The position numbers and the translations under genes were made by a program. A DNA stretch of 42,877 nucleotides from Chloroflexota bacterium (GTDB lineage Bacteria > Chloroflexota > Dehalococcoidia > Lucifugimonadales > Lucifugimonadaceae), in contig PCAX01000063.1 in NCBI GenBank assembly GCA_002730795.1, positions 1 to 42,877 of the forward strand. The letters are read 5' to 3'. The notes below the pieces were generated by a model, which was not told the DNA's origin, ran no database searches, and saw only the letters and a program-made list of their open reading frames with translations. Positions 18,944 to 28,136 of the stretch are shown one piece after another; position 1 is the stretch's first letter; each line of letters begins with the position of its first letter.

Positions 18944-19744
18944 TTATGAAATTATATTATCTACCACGCTTATCGGTGAAGCTGCCAATAAACCACCATC
19001 CACCGGAAGTACGATCCCGCTTACCCAACGTGCTTCATCACTAGCTAAGTATACAGATGCCCAAGCAATATCTTCTGCAACACCTTCTATACCTAGGGGG
19101 GATGCTTTTCTACGCAATTCCCTAAATTTATCGCTGTTATTTAAACTAAAAGGGGCATGCAATAAACCTGGAGCGATACAATTTACTCTAATATTTTGCC
19201 TTCCGTGATGCACAGCCATTGCTCTTGTAATGGAAATTACTCCGCCTTTTGAAGCCGTGTAGGGTATATTTTTAGTTTGTCCGGCTCTGATTCCGTCCAC
19301 AGATGAAACGTTTATAATAGAACCAGATCCATTTTTCGTCATTTCCGGGATGGCATATTTTGAAATAAAAACCATACTTTTTAAGTTTGTATCCAGCACA
19401 GTTGTCCAAAAGTTTTCCTCGATTTCAGTCACCATTCCAGGACCACCGATTGCTACGTTGTTCATTAGAATATCTATCTTTTCAAATATCTTAACAGCTT
19501 CAAAAACCAAGCTTTTGCAAATCTTTTCATTAGAAACATCTCCCTGAAAAATTTCACAAATTCCTCCCGATGAATCAATCATGGACTTGGTTTTTTTTGC
19601 GGCCTCCAAATTTTTGTCCACAATAAGCACTTTAGCACCTTCATCAGCGAACTTTATTGCAGTAGCTTGACCCACTCCAACCACTTCATCAAATCTTGAA
19701 CCAGCACCAGTGACTATAGCAACCTTTCCTAATAACCTCCTCAC
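18944..19744 (-). CDS. SDR family oxidoreductase
   Basis: AIVTGAGSRFDEVVGVGQATA, NNVAIGG, YTASKGGVISITRAMA, VSGIVLPVDGGLLA. Confidence 0.93.
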   Translation of the reverse strand: MRRLLGKVAIVTGAGSRFDEVVGVGQATAIKFADEGAKVLIVDKNLEAAKKTKSMIDSSGGICEIFQGDVSNEKICKSLVFEAVKIFEKIDILMNNVAIGGPGMVTEIEENFWTTVLDTNLKSMVFISKYAIPEMTKNGSGSIINVSSVDGIRAGQTKNIPYTASKGGVISITRAMAVHHGRQNIRVNCIAPGLLHAPFSLNNSDKFRELRRKASPLGIEGVAEDIAWASVYLASDEARWVSGIVLPVDGGLLAASPISVVDNIIS

Positions 19745-19746
19745 AA

Positions 19747-20853
19747 TTAATCCTTTCTTACAGTAGCTTTTTTTATTGTAAATTCTGAAAGCAAATTTAT
19801 GTCAGGTTCAGGGAGTCCATCGGTGAAGGGAGAGACTGTCATGTTTTTGGTTAATTCTATTTTGGGATAACCTAAATCCCGTTCATAAAATCGATCTGAA
19901 GGAAATAAATCCCCAGGGTAAGAAAAATTTGGTAATGTTGCTAATTCAACACAAATGGCCGACCCTACAGCACTTTCTAGCATGCCACCCACCCAAACGG
20001 GAATTCCTGATTTAAAACACATATCATGTATTTTTACCGAATTATATAAACCTCCGACCCTTCCTGGCTTGATGTTTACGTATTCACACGCGCCCATTTC
20101 AATAGCTTGTTCCATCCGTCTTATACTGTTTATACTTTCATCTAGGCAAACAGGAGTTTTTATAATGGCTGACAATTTTGAATGGTCCAGCAAGTCATCG
20201 TATCCAAGAGGTTGTTCTATAAATTCCAAGTTAAATTCGTCAAATTTTTCAAACAAGTCTACATCTCCTAAAGAATACCCAGAATTACAATCAATATGTA
20301 TCCTGATATTTGGAAATGCACTCCGAACTGTTTCCAACATTTCTACATCCCAACCCTTAGATACTTTAAGTTTGACCCTTGAAAACCCGTCGTCAACAGC
20401 CTTTTGTATGTTTCCTAAAAGCATATCGTAATCATCTTGAATGCCAAAGTCGGCTCCAGCTTCAACGTTATCGGTAACGCCACCCAGCATAATATGTAAT
20501 GGTATTCCAGTTATTTTACTCTGTAACGTCCACCATAAAATTTCAAGAGCTGCCTTGGCAAACTGGTTCCCTTTAAAAACATTTAATTGATCGTTAAATT
20601 GTTCTATTGTTTCGTACGTTTTTCCGACCATCAACGGAGCAAAATATTCAACAATATTTAAGAAAACTGAGTTTGCCGCTTCTGGGCTGTAAGTCGGCTT
20701 CTCTAACGGAGTAGATTCGGCCCAGGCAATGTGGTCTCCACTGTACCCTTTTACCAAAATCGAGTGAATAAAATAGTCAGTTCCATATGAAGTCCTCCAT
20801 GGGTATTTTAATGGCATAGAAACGTAAAAAATGTCAATTTGGTCTATTTGCAT
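19747..20853 (-). CDS. Mandelate racemase/muconate lactonizing enzyme family protein (MLE/MenC-like)
   Basis: FSRVKLKVSKGWD (KxK), IHIDCNSGYS, EFIEQPLGYDD, CLDESI, INIKPGRVGG, VWVGGMLESAVGSA. Confidence 0.9.
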   Translation of the reverse strand: MQIDQIDIFYVSMPLKYPWRTSYGTDYFIHSILVKGYSGDHIAWAESTPLEKPTYSPEAANSVFLNIVEYFAPLMVGKTYETIEQFNDQLNVFKGNQFAKAALEILWWTLQSKITGIPLHIMLGGVTDNVEAGADFGIQDDYDMLLGNIQKAVDDGFSRVKLKVSKGWDVEMLETVRSAFPNIRIHIDCNSGYSLGDVDLFEKFDEFNLEFIEQPLGYDDLLDHSKLSAIIKTPVCLDESINSIRRMEQAIEMGACEYVNIKPGRVGGLYNSVKIHDMCFKSGIPVWVGGMLESAVGSAICVELATLPNFSYPGDLFPSDRFYERDLGYPKIELTKNMTVSPFTDGLPEPDINLLSEFTIKKATVRKD

Positions 20854-20979
20854 GAATAAACTTTCATCACTAGTACAGTTTTATCAAATAAAGTTCTATC
20901 GGTTTTTGTTGCCCATAACTGTCGTGCAACTTCCAGCATACTTCCAAAAATATATACTTGAAATAATTAACGAACGAAA

Positions 20980-21726
20980 ATGATCACAAGGTTAAAAAAA
21001 ATATACAGGTTTATTAGGCATAAATCTGAATATATGTTTTTTGTTATTAGCAAAAAACCTACTATCACGGTAAGTATTAACGAGATATCAGCACGTTTTC
21101 ACGTAAATAGTTATGGAGAATATGTAAGGGTAAAATCGTTATCAGGGGAGCGGGAAATTCTTGAAAGCCTGCTATCGCAAATATTTCCCGGAGATATCAT
21201 CATGGACGTGGGAGCCAACATAGGTACACATACCATTCTTTTTTCCAAAAAGTCTGAACGCATTGGTGAGGTAATATCTATTGAACCCAACAGAAAATCA
21301 TCCGAAAGATTGAAGGAAAACATACTCCTAAACCAATTAGAAAATATTCAAATTTTCGATGGAGGATTAGGATCAACGGATGCAACGAAACTACTATTAG
21401 TCGGGGAAGAACCTTCGTACGGTAAAAGTCGTATATGGTCTACTGAAGATTCAAAATCTTCAACGGTAGAAATAAAGGTTACAAAGGGAGACAATTTAGT
21501 TTCACGATCACTATCAGCAATACCAAATGTTATTAAAATTGATGTTGAAGGATATGAAAAAGAAGTTATTCAAGGATTAAGGACAACTTTAGAGCACGCC
21601 GAATGCAGAGTAGTAATGTGCGAATATAACAGAATTCCAAATCCCGATCTCATCGTTGAAATGGGGTTTACCATTCTCAGTTCATCAAAAAGAGGAACTG
21701 ACACACATATCATTTACGTTAAATGA
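20980..21726 (+). CDS. FkbM family methyltransferase
   Basis: FPGDIIMDVGANIGTHTILFSKK, SIEPNRKSSERLKENI, NVIKIDVEGYEKEVIQGL. Confidence 0.9.
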   Translation: MITRLKKIYRFIRHKSEYMFFVISKKPTITVSINEISARFHVNSYGEYVRVKSLSGEREILESLLSQIFPGDIIMDVGANIGTHTILFSKKSERIGEVISIEPNRKSSERLKENILLNQLENIQIFDGGLGSTDATKLLLVGEEPSYGKSRIWSTEDSKSSTVEIKVTKGDNLVSRSLSAIPNVIKIDVEGYEKEVIQGLRTTLEHAECRVVMCEYNRIPNPDLIVEMGFTILSSSKRGTDTHIIYVK

Positions 21727-21747
21727 AATAATTTGTGAAACTTTATT

Positions 21748-22470
21748 TTAATAAGTGGACTTATTACTACGAATTTGATCTTGTTTTTTTGCAGCCTCTC
21801 GAAGGGTATTAGGGGTTGCATTCGGCATACTCGCGGCTTTAATCATCGGGTACTCATACTCTTCCATTTCTTTTGCTAATTTTGGGAGAATCTTAGCGAC
21901 TTCAATTGGTATTTGTATGGCACCATGCTGATCGGATGCTATCAAATCTCCAGGTGAAACTGACATTCCACAAATATCAACGGTTGTATTCAGTGCTTCA
22001 ATGTGTACATATGCATGAGAAACCAAAATTTCTTTAGCTAAAAATTGAAATCCAAGTTTTCTAACTTCGTTTATGTCTCTAACTCCACCATCAGTTACAA
22101 CTCCTACAGCGCCCAAACCTTTCGCAATGTTTCCGTTAACCTCACCCCAAAAAGATCCAATGACGTTGGGGTAATCTCGATCTTTAACAACGATCATGCG
22201 CGGTTCAGGTATTGTCATTATGTATTCCCAATATTCATCTCTGGGAACAGGTTTTTCTCCACGATTTGCTGCAGCTATCTCGACCGTAGCAGCATATCCT
22301 ACACTTGTCCCAAATTCTGGATAGCAACACTTGATTTCTGGTTTAGTAAACCCTTCCGTCCATGGTCTTAATCCTTCAACAAGTTCTAGGCAGTTAGCAA
22401 TCGTTGGCACATCGAGCTTTTTTATTTCCGAAATCTGTTTTTTGTTCAGAAGAATTTTTTTTTCTCTCAA
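21748..22470 (-). CDS. RraA/HMG-aldolase family protein
   Basis: GAVGVVTDGGVRDINEVRKLGFQFLAKEI and SPGDLIASDQHGAIQIP. Confidence 0.88.
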   Translation of the reverse strand: MREKKILLNKKQISEIKKLDVPTIANCLELVEGLRPWTEGFTKPEIKCCYPEFGTSVGYAATVEIAAANRGEKPVPRDEYWEYIMTIPEPRMIVVKDRDYPNVIGSFWGEVNGNIAKGLGAVGVVTDGGVRDINEVRKLGFQFLAKEILVSHAYVHIEALNTTVDICGMSVSPGDLIASDQHGAIQIPIEVAKILPKLAKEMEEYEYPMIKAASMPNATPNTLREAAKKQDQIRSNKSTY

Positions 22471-22766
22471 CGTGTCTCTCCTATCTTTTTTGCAATACTT
22501 GGATAATACAAAAACTTAACTTCTTATAGTCTAGTTACCGGCAACGTGTTTAATATTAATTCAGCAAAAATACTTCAGTTATTTCACCACACTATTCTAG
22601 CCAATTTCATCATATATTTTTATTATTATTTATATATAACACTTATATTAGATAGTAATAAATTTCAAAAGCGGTAACAAATCAATGCAGATTAACCATG
22701 GGAGTTAAGTAAATAATTATCGTGAAACACTTTTCAACCTGACGATAAAACGAAGTTTAAAACACA

Positions 22767-23528
22767 TTGCCAATTAAATATCCAACAATATTTTTATCTC
22801 TATCAATATTGATACTGGCGTTATTTATCGCCTGTGAATCTGAGTCTCCACCAGAAACACCAATTTCTACTGGTCTTTCTTCAGAATCAACAGAACCAAA
22901 AGATCCTTCGCCAGAACCTTTGCCAGAGAAGTACTTAAAAGCCACAATATCTGCATATGTTGAACAAACTGTCACTGCAAGACCTATTCCTGAGCCAGTT
23001 GAAATTATAAAAACAGTTATTGTAGAAAAAATAGTAGAAAAAACTATAGAAAAAACCGTTGTTATAGAAAAATTCGTTGAAGTTCCTGTTTCTGTGATAA
23101 TAACTGCTACACCAACCATTACACCCACGCCCGAAAACACACCTACTCCTACTCCGACCCAATATCCTACTCCTCTTCCAACACCCACAAGCACACCCAC
23201 TCCAACGAGTACTCCTATGCCCACATCTACTCCAACCCCTGAATTCACAATCAATCCAGGTCAAACCCCTAAATCGACCGCTGGAGCTAATTTAACTCTT
23301 GTGAATACAAGAGTCGTTCGATCGGATAACGTTAGCGATTTCTCTGATTTTGATGCGGAAGTTAGATGGGTTGATGGAGGAAATTGGGAGAGTTTACCTA
23401 TAGTGGCAGAGGACGGCAAAATTAATGCCTTCCACGTTTATTCCACAGTAGGAGTCCACCAAATCACTATTAAAGTCACTGTCGGAAATACGACTAAATT
23501 AATACAATTCAATGCCTTAATAAACTAG
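22767..23528 (+). CDS. Predicted lipoprotein with charged VEK/VEV linker, Thr/Pro-rich spacer and C-terminal beta domain
   Basis: Lipobox-like ILALFIAC; KTVIVEKIVEKTIEKTVVIEKFVEVPVSV; TPTPTQYPTPLPTPTSTPTPTSTPMPTSTPTP; TTG start. Confidence 0.75.
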   Translation: MPIKYPTIFLSLSILILALFIACESESPPETPISTGLSSESTEPKDPSPEPLPEKYLKATISAYVEQTVTARPIPEPVEIIKTVIVEKIVEKTIEKTVVIEKFVEVPVSVIITATPTITPTPENTPTPTPTQYPTPLPTPTSTPTPTSTPMPTSTPTPEFTINPGQTPKSTAGANLTLVNTRVVRSDNVSDFSDFDAEVRWVDGGNWESLPIVAEDGKINAFHVYSTVGVHQITIKVTVGNTTKLIQFNALIN

Positions 23529-23557
23529 CAACCTAAAAACACATACATTCTTTTTAA

Positions 23558-23932
23558 TTAAGCAAGTTTCGACAGTTTGAATCCAAGGTATATTAAAAAT
23601 ATCCCAACAATGTTATTTGCTAAAATATTTAACACAAGCTTGGCCCAATCAAGTTGCGTTATGTAGATAGTATTGTCGAATGCGAAAGTACTAAATGTCG
23701 TGAAAGAACCCATGAATCCAACAAGTATGATTAGGCGCATATTCGAGTTAACTATTCCCTTGTCTTCAGATAACGCCCAAATCAATCCAAATAAGAAGGA
23801 CCCTAACATGTTGGCGACAAAAACGCCTATAGGAAAATTTACAACTGCATATTTATTAAAAAAGATAGAAATACCATAACGGGCTAGGGTTCCCAAAGAT
23901 CCGGCAACCATCAAGTATATAATCTTATCCAT
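23558..23932 (-). CDS. crcB: Fluoride channel CrcB/FluC
   Basis: AGSLGTLARYGIS, FPIGVFVANMLGSFLFGL, GFMGSFTTFSTFAFD. Confidence 0.93.
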   Translation of the reverse strand: MDKIIYLMVAGSLGTLARYGISIFFNKYAVVNFPIGVFVANMLGSFLFGLIWALSEDKGIVNSNMRLIILVGFMGSFTTFSTFAFDNTIYITQLDWAKLVLNILANNIVGIFLIYLGFKLSKLA

Positions 23933-23945
23933 TTAAATTCCTTTT

Positions 23946-24743
23946 CTAGGTTTTTGCGCATCGAGCAAGATAAACCGGCCAAGAAAATGAAAAATCTTTG
24001 CCTGTCTTACAAACGTTAAACTCCGACTTTATTTGTTCAGGTAACAAAAGCCACTCATCCCACATTTTTTTTACTTCATCTGTAGGTGTACCTGATCTTT
24101 TAACCCATTCACGGAACGTCATATCAACAGTAGTAAATCTTTCGTCTTGTACCACAAATCCAGTTTGAGATATTTCTTTTCTCCATTCACTAGGAGACGG
24201 GGCTCGAATGTGAGTGTTATCTCGGCGAAACTCCATTTCCTGGTGCCAATTCCTCATGAAAGGATTTTCACTAGTGGTAGTATCCGATAGAAGAAAAACA
24301 CCATCTGTTTTTAATACTCTATAAACTTCACCTAAAAACAAGTGGACAGAAGAAAAATGATGTGCAGCGGTTCTACAGGAAATTAAGTCCAAACTATTGT
24401 CAATAAACGACATCTGCATTGCGTCCACGTATCCAATCGATATATTGTCAATGGACTTTTTTTCTATGGAATTAGCAGCAGCGTGTAGCATGTTAGAAGT
24501 TATATCCGTCGCTATCATATCATCGCAAAGCTCAGCCAGGGCAAAGGCAGTAAATCCTGGACCTGTACCTATATCTGCTGCTGTTTGAAATTTCGAATCT
24601 TTGGCAAGTTCAATAATCAAATCAAGACTTGAACTTGATGAGTGAGCCACACTTGTAACATAATGTTCTGCTTGGGAATTGAATTGTTGACGAGTTTGTC
24701 TATTCACAACGTGTTTGTAAATTATACTACCGTCATTCAACAT
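23946..24743 (-). CDS. Class I SAM-dependent methyltransferase
   Basis: AADIGTGPGFTAFALAE, DITSNML, MSFIDNSLDLISCRTAAHHFSS, EVYRVLKTDGVFLLSD. Confidence 0.88.
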   Translation of the reverse strand: MLNDGSIIYKHVVNRQTRQQFNSQAEHYVTSVAHSSSSSLDLIIELAKDSKFQTAADIGTGPGFTAFALAELCDDMIATDITSNMLHAAANSIEKKSIDNISIGYVDAMQMSFIDNSLDLISCRTAAHHFSSVHLFLGEVYRVLKTDGVFLLSDTTTSENPFMRNWHQEMEFRRDNTHIRAPSPSEWRKEISQTGFVVQDERFTTVDMTFREWVKRSGTPTDEVKKMWDEWLLLPEQIKSEFNVCKTGKDFSFSWPVYLARCAKT

Positions 24744-25473
24744 CTACTCTAGGAGGAGGATTTAGAACTGGATGGATTGCTAACAGTTTGCCTAGGGATT
24801 TTGACTGATTAAATATTCCGTGTCTAACTCCAATTTCACAAGTGAATATATCTCCAGAATGGAGCTCGATTGAATTTTCTTTATCGTAAACGGCAGTCAG
24901 GTTACCTTCAAGACAGAACATTGATTCTTCATGAGATGGATGAAAATGGTTCGGAGCTATTGAACCTGGTTGAAATGTTAATTCACTGAAATATGTTGAT
25001 TCAGCTCCTAGAAAATTTCCAACCATATCGTATCGTGAAATACCTGGGAAAAACTCATAGCTTTCAGCCCTTCCTCTGAAAAAAACTCCCTGTTTCGGTT
25101 CAGATAAAACAAACTCTGGTTCGTCAATTTCTTGACGATCCGGAATTGGTACTGGATAAGCACATACGAATCTCGCGTCCGAATCACCTATGTTTTTCAA
25201 ACCATGTCCAACTCCTCTTGGAGCCAGAACACAATCACCCGCAGACACTTGAAATTTATGATTGCCCACCCTAAATTCCGCTTCTCCGGAAACAACAAAA
25301 ATAGACTCTTCTGTATTTGGATGGCAGTGGTAAGCGGATGCTACATTAGATTTGACCGTTAAATCTGATACGGTCATCATGGTGGATCCAGTAGATGGGC
25401 CAGTTACGACCAAAATATTAGCTCCTTTAAACGGTTCGATTTGTTGTTGTTTGGATCTTATCGTTATTCCCAT
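24733..25473 (-). CDS. Bicupin protein (two cupin domains)
   Basis: YHCHPNTEESIFVVSGEAEFRVG...GDCVLAPRGVGHGLKN and NHFHPSHEESMFCLEGNLTAVY...GDIFTCEIGVRHGIFN. Confidence 0.9.
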   Translation of the reverse strand: MGITIRSKQQQIEPFKGANILVVTGPSTGSTMMTVSDLTVKSNVASAYHCHPNTEESIFVVSGEAEFRVGNHKFQVSAGDCVLAPRGVGHGLKNIGDSDARFVCAYPVPIPDRQEIDEPEFVLSEPKQGVFFRGRAESYEFFPGISRYDMVGNFLGAESTYFSELTFQPGSIAPNHFHPSHEESMFCLEGNLTAVYDKENSIELHSGDIFTCEIGVRHGIFNQSKSLGKLLAIHPVLNPPPRVDVE

Positions 25474-25540
25474 AATTTTAGTTCCTTCAATTTAATAAAA
25501 TACTACTGCTAAGTTTTTATAGATATGCACAGTTGTTCCA

Positions 25541-26212
25541 CTAATCAGTGGATCCAGCATTCCAGGCATCTTCCCAAAATGTTAGTTCATGTTGGGTACT
25601 TTTGTGAAAAATATCCTTCATTTTTTTACGGGAAATTTCACTAGAAATGTTACCTAGTGAATCGACATATTCCCTTAACCAAATCGTCATTTCTTGATAC
25701 GCAGGATTATTATAACCTAATATCCATCTGGCGTGAAAGGAGGCAGGATTTAAACCGTCAAGACTATAAAATCTTCTCCCAATCTCATCATAGCCCCACT
25801 GACAAGGTAATAATGATACCGCTATATCATTAACGTCCCCTTCATAAGCTGTTCGTACAAGATGGTTTGTATAGTTGATGGTGGCAGCGCTCGGAATGGT
25901 CTCATCTAAATCCAAAATATTAATACCTATATCCGTACAAAACCCTCGATGTAAATCCATTTCAATGTTCAAAGTTTCATCCAATAATTTTGACCATTTA
26001 CCCATTGTAGAAATCCTGTCACTTTTTGCTGTAGCTAAAGCCACTACTCTACAGTAGTCAATCAAAAACAAATAATCTTGTTTCATAAAGTAAGTAAATC
26101 TGTCCAGAGAAAGCGTGCCGTCACCCATAGATTTAATAAACGGATGATGTTCGTGAGCTAATTCCCATACATCCAAACATGATTTTTTTAAATCCTCCGA
26201 AAATGAAACCAT
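25541..26212 (-). CDS. TenA family protein (thiaminase II/TenA-like)
   Basis: HPFIKSMGDGTLSLDRFTYFMKQDYLFLIDY and SLLPCQWGYDEIGRRF resemble the TenA signature including the LLPC cysteine. Confidence 0.9.
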   Translation of the reverse strand: MVSFSEDLKKSCLDVWELAHEHHPFIKSMGDGTLSLDRFTYFMKQDYLFLIDYCRVVALATAKSDRISTMGKWSKLLDETLNIEMDLHRGFCTDIGINILDLDETIPSAATINYTNHLVRTAYEGDVNDIAVSLLPCQWGYDEIGRRFYSLDGLNPASFHARWILGYNNPAYQEMTIWLREYVDSLGNISSEISRKKMKDIFHKSTQHELTFWEDAWNAGSTD

Positions 26213-26214
26213 AC

Positions 26215-26601
26215 TTAATAGTCCCTGATCAAATCTACAGTAATTGATTTTCCATTTTTAACGTTTGAAAGCATGGTTGCATCACCTTCCACTTTACCTA
26301 TTACAGTAACTGGTGATGCTGGTCTAATTTCTCCTTCTTCACTAATCGGAGTCGGTCCCCAAAAAAGGCAAACCGAATTCCCTGGTGGCCAATAAGCAAT
26401 ATCTCCTTTATTGACCGTTTCTACTGAAATATCTGTTGTTTCTCCACAACTGGTAATAGGAAAATACAATTCATCACCCCACGTTTGAATATTCGAATTA
26501 ATTGGTAATAATTTCAACACATGTTGAGCGAGTTCAGTAGAATTCATATCCCCCTCTAAGGTCACTTGGTCTATAGTGAACCTGACTTTCGTTTCACCCA
26601 T
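26215..26601 (-). CDS. Cyclophilin-like fold protein (TM1367/DUF369-type)
   Basis: NKGDIAYWPPGNSVCLFWGPTPIS..EEGEIRPASPVTVIGKVEGD. Confidence 0.75.
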   Translation of the reverse strand: MGETKVRFTIDQVTLEGDMNSTELAQHVLKLLPINSNIQTWGDELYFPITSCGETTDISVETVNKGDIAYWPPGNSVCLFWGPTPISEEGEIRPASPVTVIGKVEGDATMLSNVKNGKSITVDLIRDY

Positions 26602-27348
26602 TTATTCACCCTTCGTCCATTTAGAAAACATTTTTTTTGTTTCATCATTGAAGGGGTAAAATTTCTTAGGCGAAATCTTCTTCCTTTGGGTGTAATCAAT
26701 TATCGCCTTTTCAATTTCGTCATGTTTCAGACAGTCACTGTAAATATCTTCTGCCATTCCTGATGGGAGAACCACGACCCCATCATCATCACCAAGAATT
26801 AAGTCACCCGGCCAAACTAAAACACCTCCACATTGTATTGGTCTGTTAACTTCATAAGGTAGAATATTTGGTTCTCCAACAGTAGGTGTACTTCCCCCAG
26901 CAAATACAGGATAACCGTATTTAATCACTTTGTACCCATCGCGCACTGCCCCATCAGTAACTAATCCTTCGCCTTCTCTTGTCAAAATTCTTGAAAAAAC
27001 TACATCTCCCCCTATACTCGTTCTTTTCAAACCCATTGCATCAGCAACTAAAACACTACCTCTCGAAAGAGTTTCAAGAGCGTCCCATCGAGGAGTTTCA
27101 TTAAAACCTTCACCGTGTTCTCCTTTTGCTATGTAATCCTGTAAGTCTGGTCTAGACGGCAGATATCTTAGTGTTACAGCAGGACCACATAGTCGTCTTC
27201 CATTTTGTAAAGATTTAACTCCTTCCATATATGTTTTGCTATACCCTAGTTTTAAAAGTTGTCCAAGAATTGTGGCATTAGATATGTTTCTAAATTTTTC
27301 GACTAAATCTTGCGATACAAGAGAAAAGGGTTCCATTTTTTTTCCCAT
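26602..27348 (-). CDS. RraA/HMG-aldolase family protein
   Basis: GEGLVTDGAVRDGYKVIKYGYPVFAGG, VWPGDLILGDDDGVVVLP. Confidence 0.9.
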   Translation of the reverse strand: MGKKMEPFSLVSQDLVEKFRNISNATILGQLLKLGYSKTYMEGVKSLQNGRRLCGPAVTLRYLPSRPDLQDYIAKGEHGEGFNETPRWDALETLSRGSVLVADAMGLKRTSIGGDVVFSRILTREGEGLVTDGAVRDGYKVIKYGYPVFAGGSTPTVGEPNILPYEVNRPIQCGGVLVWPGDLILGDDDGVVVLPSGMAEDIYSDCLKHDEIEKAIIDYTQRKKISPKKFYPFNDETKKMFSKWTKGE

Positions 27349-27380
27349 TGGGCAATTGAATAACTGGAGTTGATAAGTAT

Positions 27381-27402
27381 ATTTAAGTATAAGTACTTAA
27401 AT
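27381..27402. promoter_or_regulatory. Candidate operator: perfect 9-bp inverted repeat ATTTAAGTA-TAAG-TACTTAAAT
   Basis: Lies between the divergent rraA-operon start (27348) and the probable mobA start (27436). Confidence 0.5.
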
Positions 27403-27435
27403 GTTAATAGAACAGAGAGAATAAAAAAAATATTC

Positions 27436-28131
27436 ATGGGATTTAATGGCTTATTAACAGGTGTTGTTCTAGCAGGTGGAAAATCTAAAAGACTTGGGAA
27501 AGGGAGGTCCAAGCCTTTAATACAGGTCGGCGGTAAATTACTGTTAGCTAGGGTTGTTGACACACTTAAGCCGATATGCGACGAATTAATTTTAGTAGTC
27601 AAACCAAACCAAGAAGGCGATATACCAGATTTAGGTATAGCACTTGGAACACACGTGATTACAGACACTATGCCATTTTCGGGTCCGTTGGCGGGGTTAC
27701 ATGCTGGTTTATCTGCGTCTGTGACACCTTTGTCATTTGTTGTGGGAGCGGATCATCCGTTTCTTTCAAGAAAATTAATTGAAACGATGATTAATATGTC
27801 GATGTCAACAGGAACAAAACAAACCGCCACCTCAATAGTACCCCGACATGGAGGTTATCTGTATCCATTACACTCTATATACACAAAAATCGGTTGGAGT
27901 GACTTCATTATTGAGAATTTATCTCAGGGTATTTCTTCAATATCGCAAGTTATAAAAAATGCTATAAATAGTGAATATCCCCCGGTTCAACTAATTACGG
28001 ATGAAGAAATGGAATTAATCGATCCAATGTTTATGAGTTTAATGGATATAAATAACCAGGAATCATTAATGAAGTGCCGTAAAATAGCAGACCACAAAAA
28101 ATTGTACGGTCAACCAAGGCGGAACAAGTAA
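27436..28131 (+). CDS. mobA: Molybdenum cofactor guanylyltransferase (MobA-like)
   Basis: GVVLAGGKSKRLGKGRSKPLIQVGGK, SFVVGADHPFLS; start trimmed from 27370 to MGFNGLLTG. Confidence 0.8.
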   Translation: MGFNGLLTGVVLAGGKSKRLGKGRSKPLIQVGGKLLLARVVDTLKPICDELILVVKPNQEGDIPDLGIALGTHVITDTMPFSGPLAGLHAGLSASVTPLSFVVGADHPFLSRKLIETMINMSMSTGTKQTATSIVPRHGGYLYPLHSIYTKIGWSDFIIENLSQGISSISQVIKNAINSEYPPVQLITDEEMELIDPMFMSLMDINNQESLMKCRKIADHKKLYGQPRRNK

Positions 28132-28136
28132 TTCTA

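Noticed and set aside
22757-23264. Minus-strand ORFs rich in Gly/Val (165 aa) and Cys/Arg/Tyr/Phe (109 aa)
   Set aside because: They are antisense shadows of the Thr/Pro and VEK repeat coding region of the plus-strand lipoprotein; low-complexity composition.
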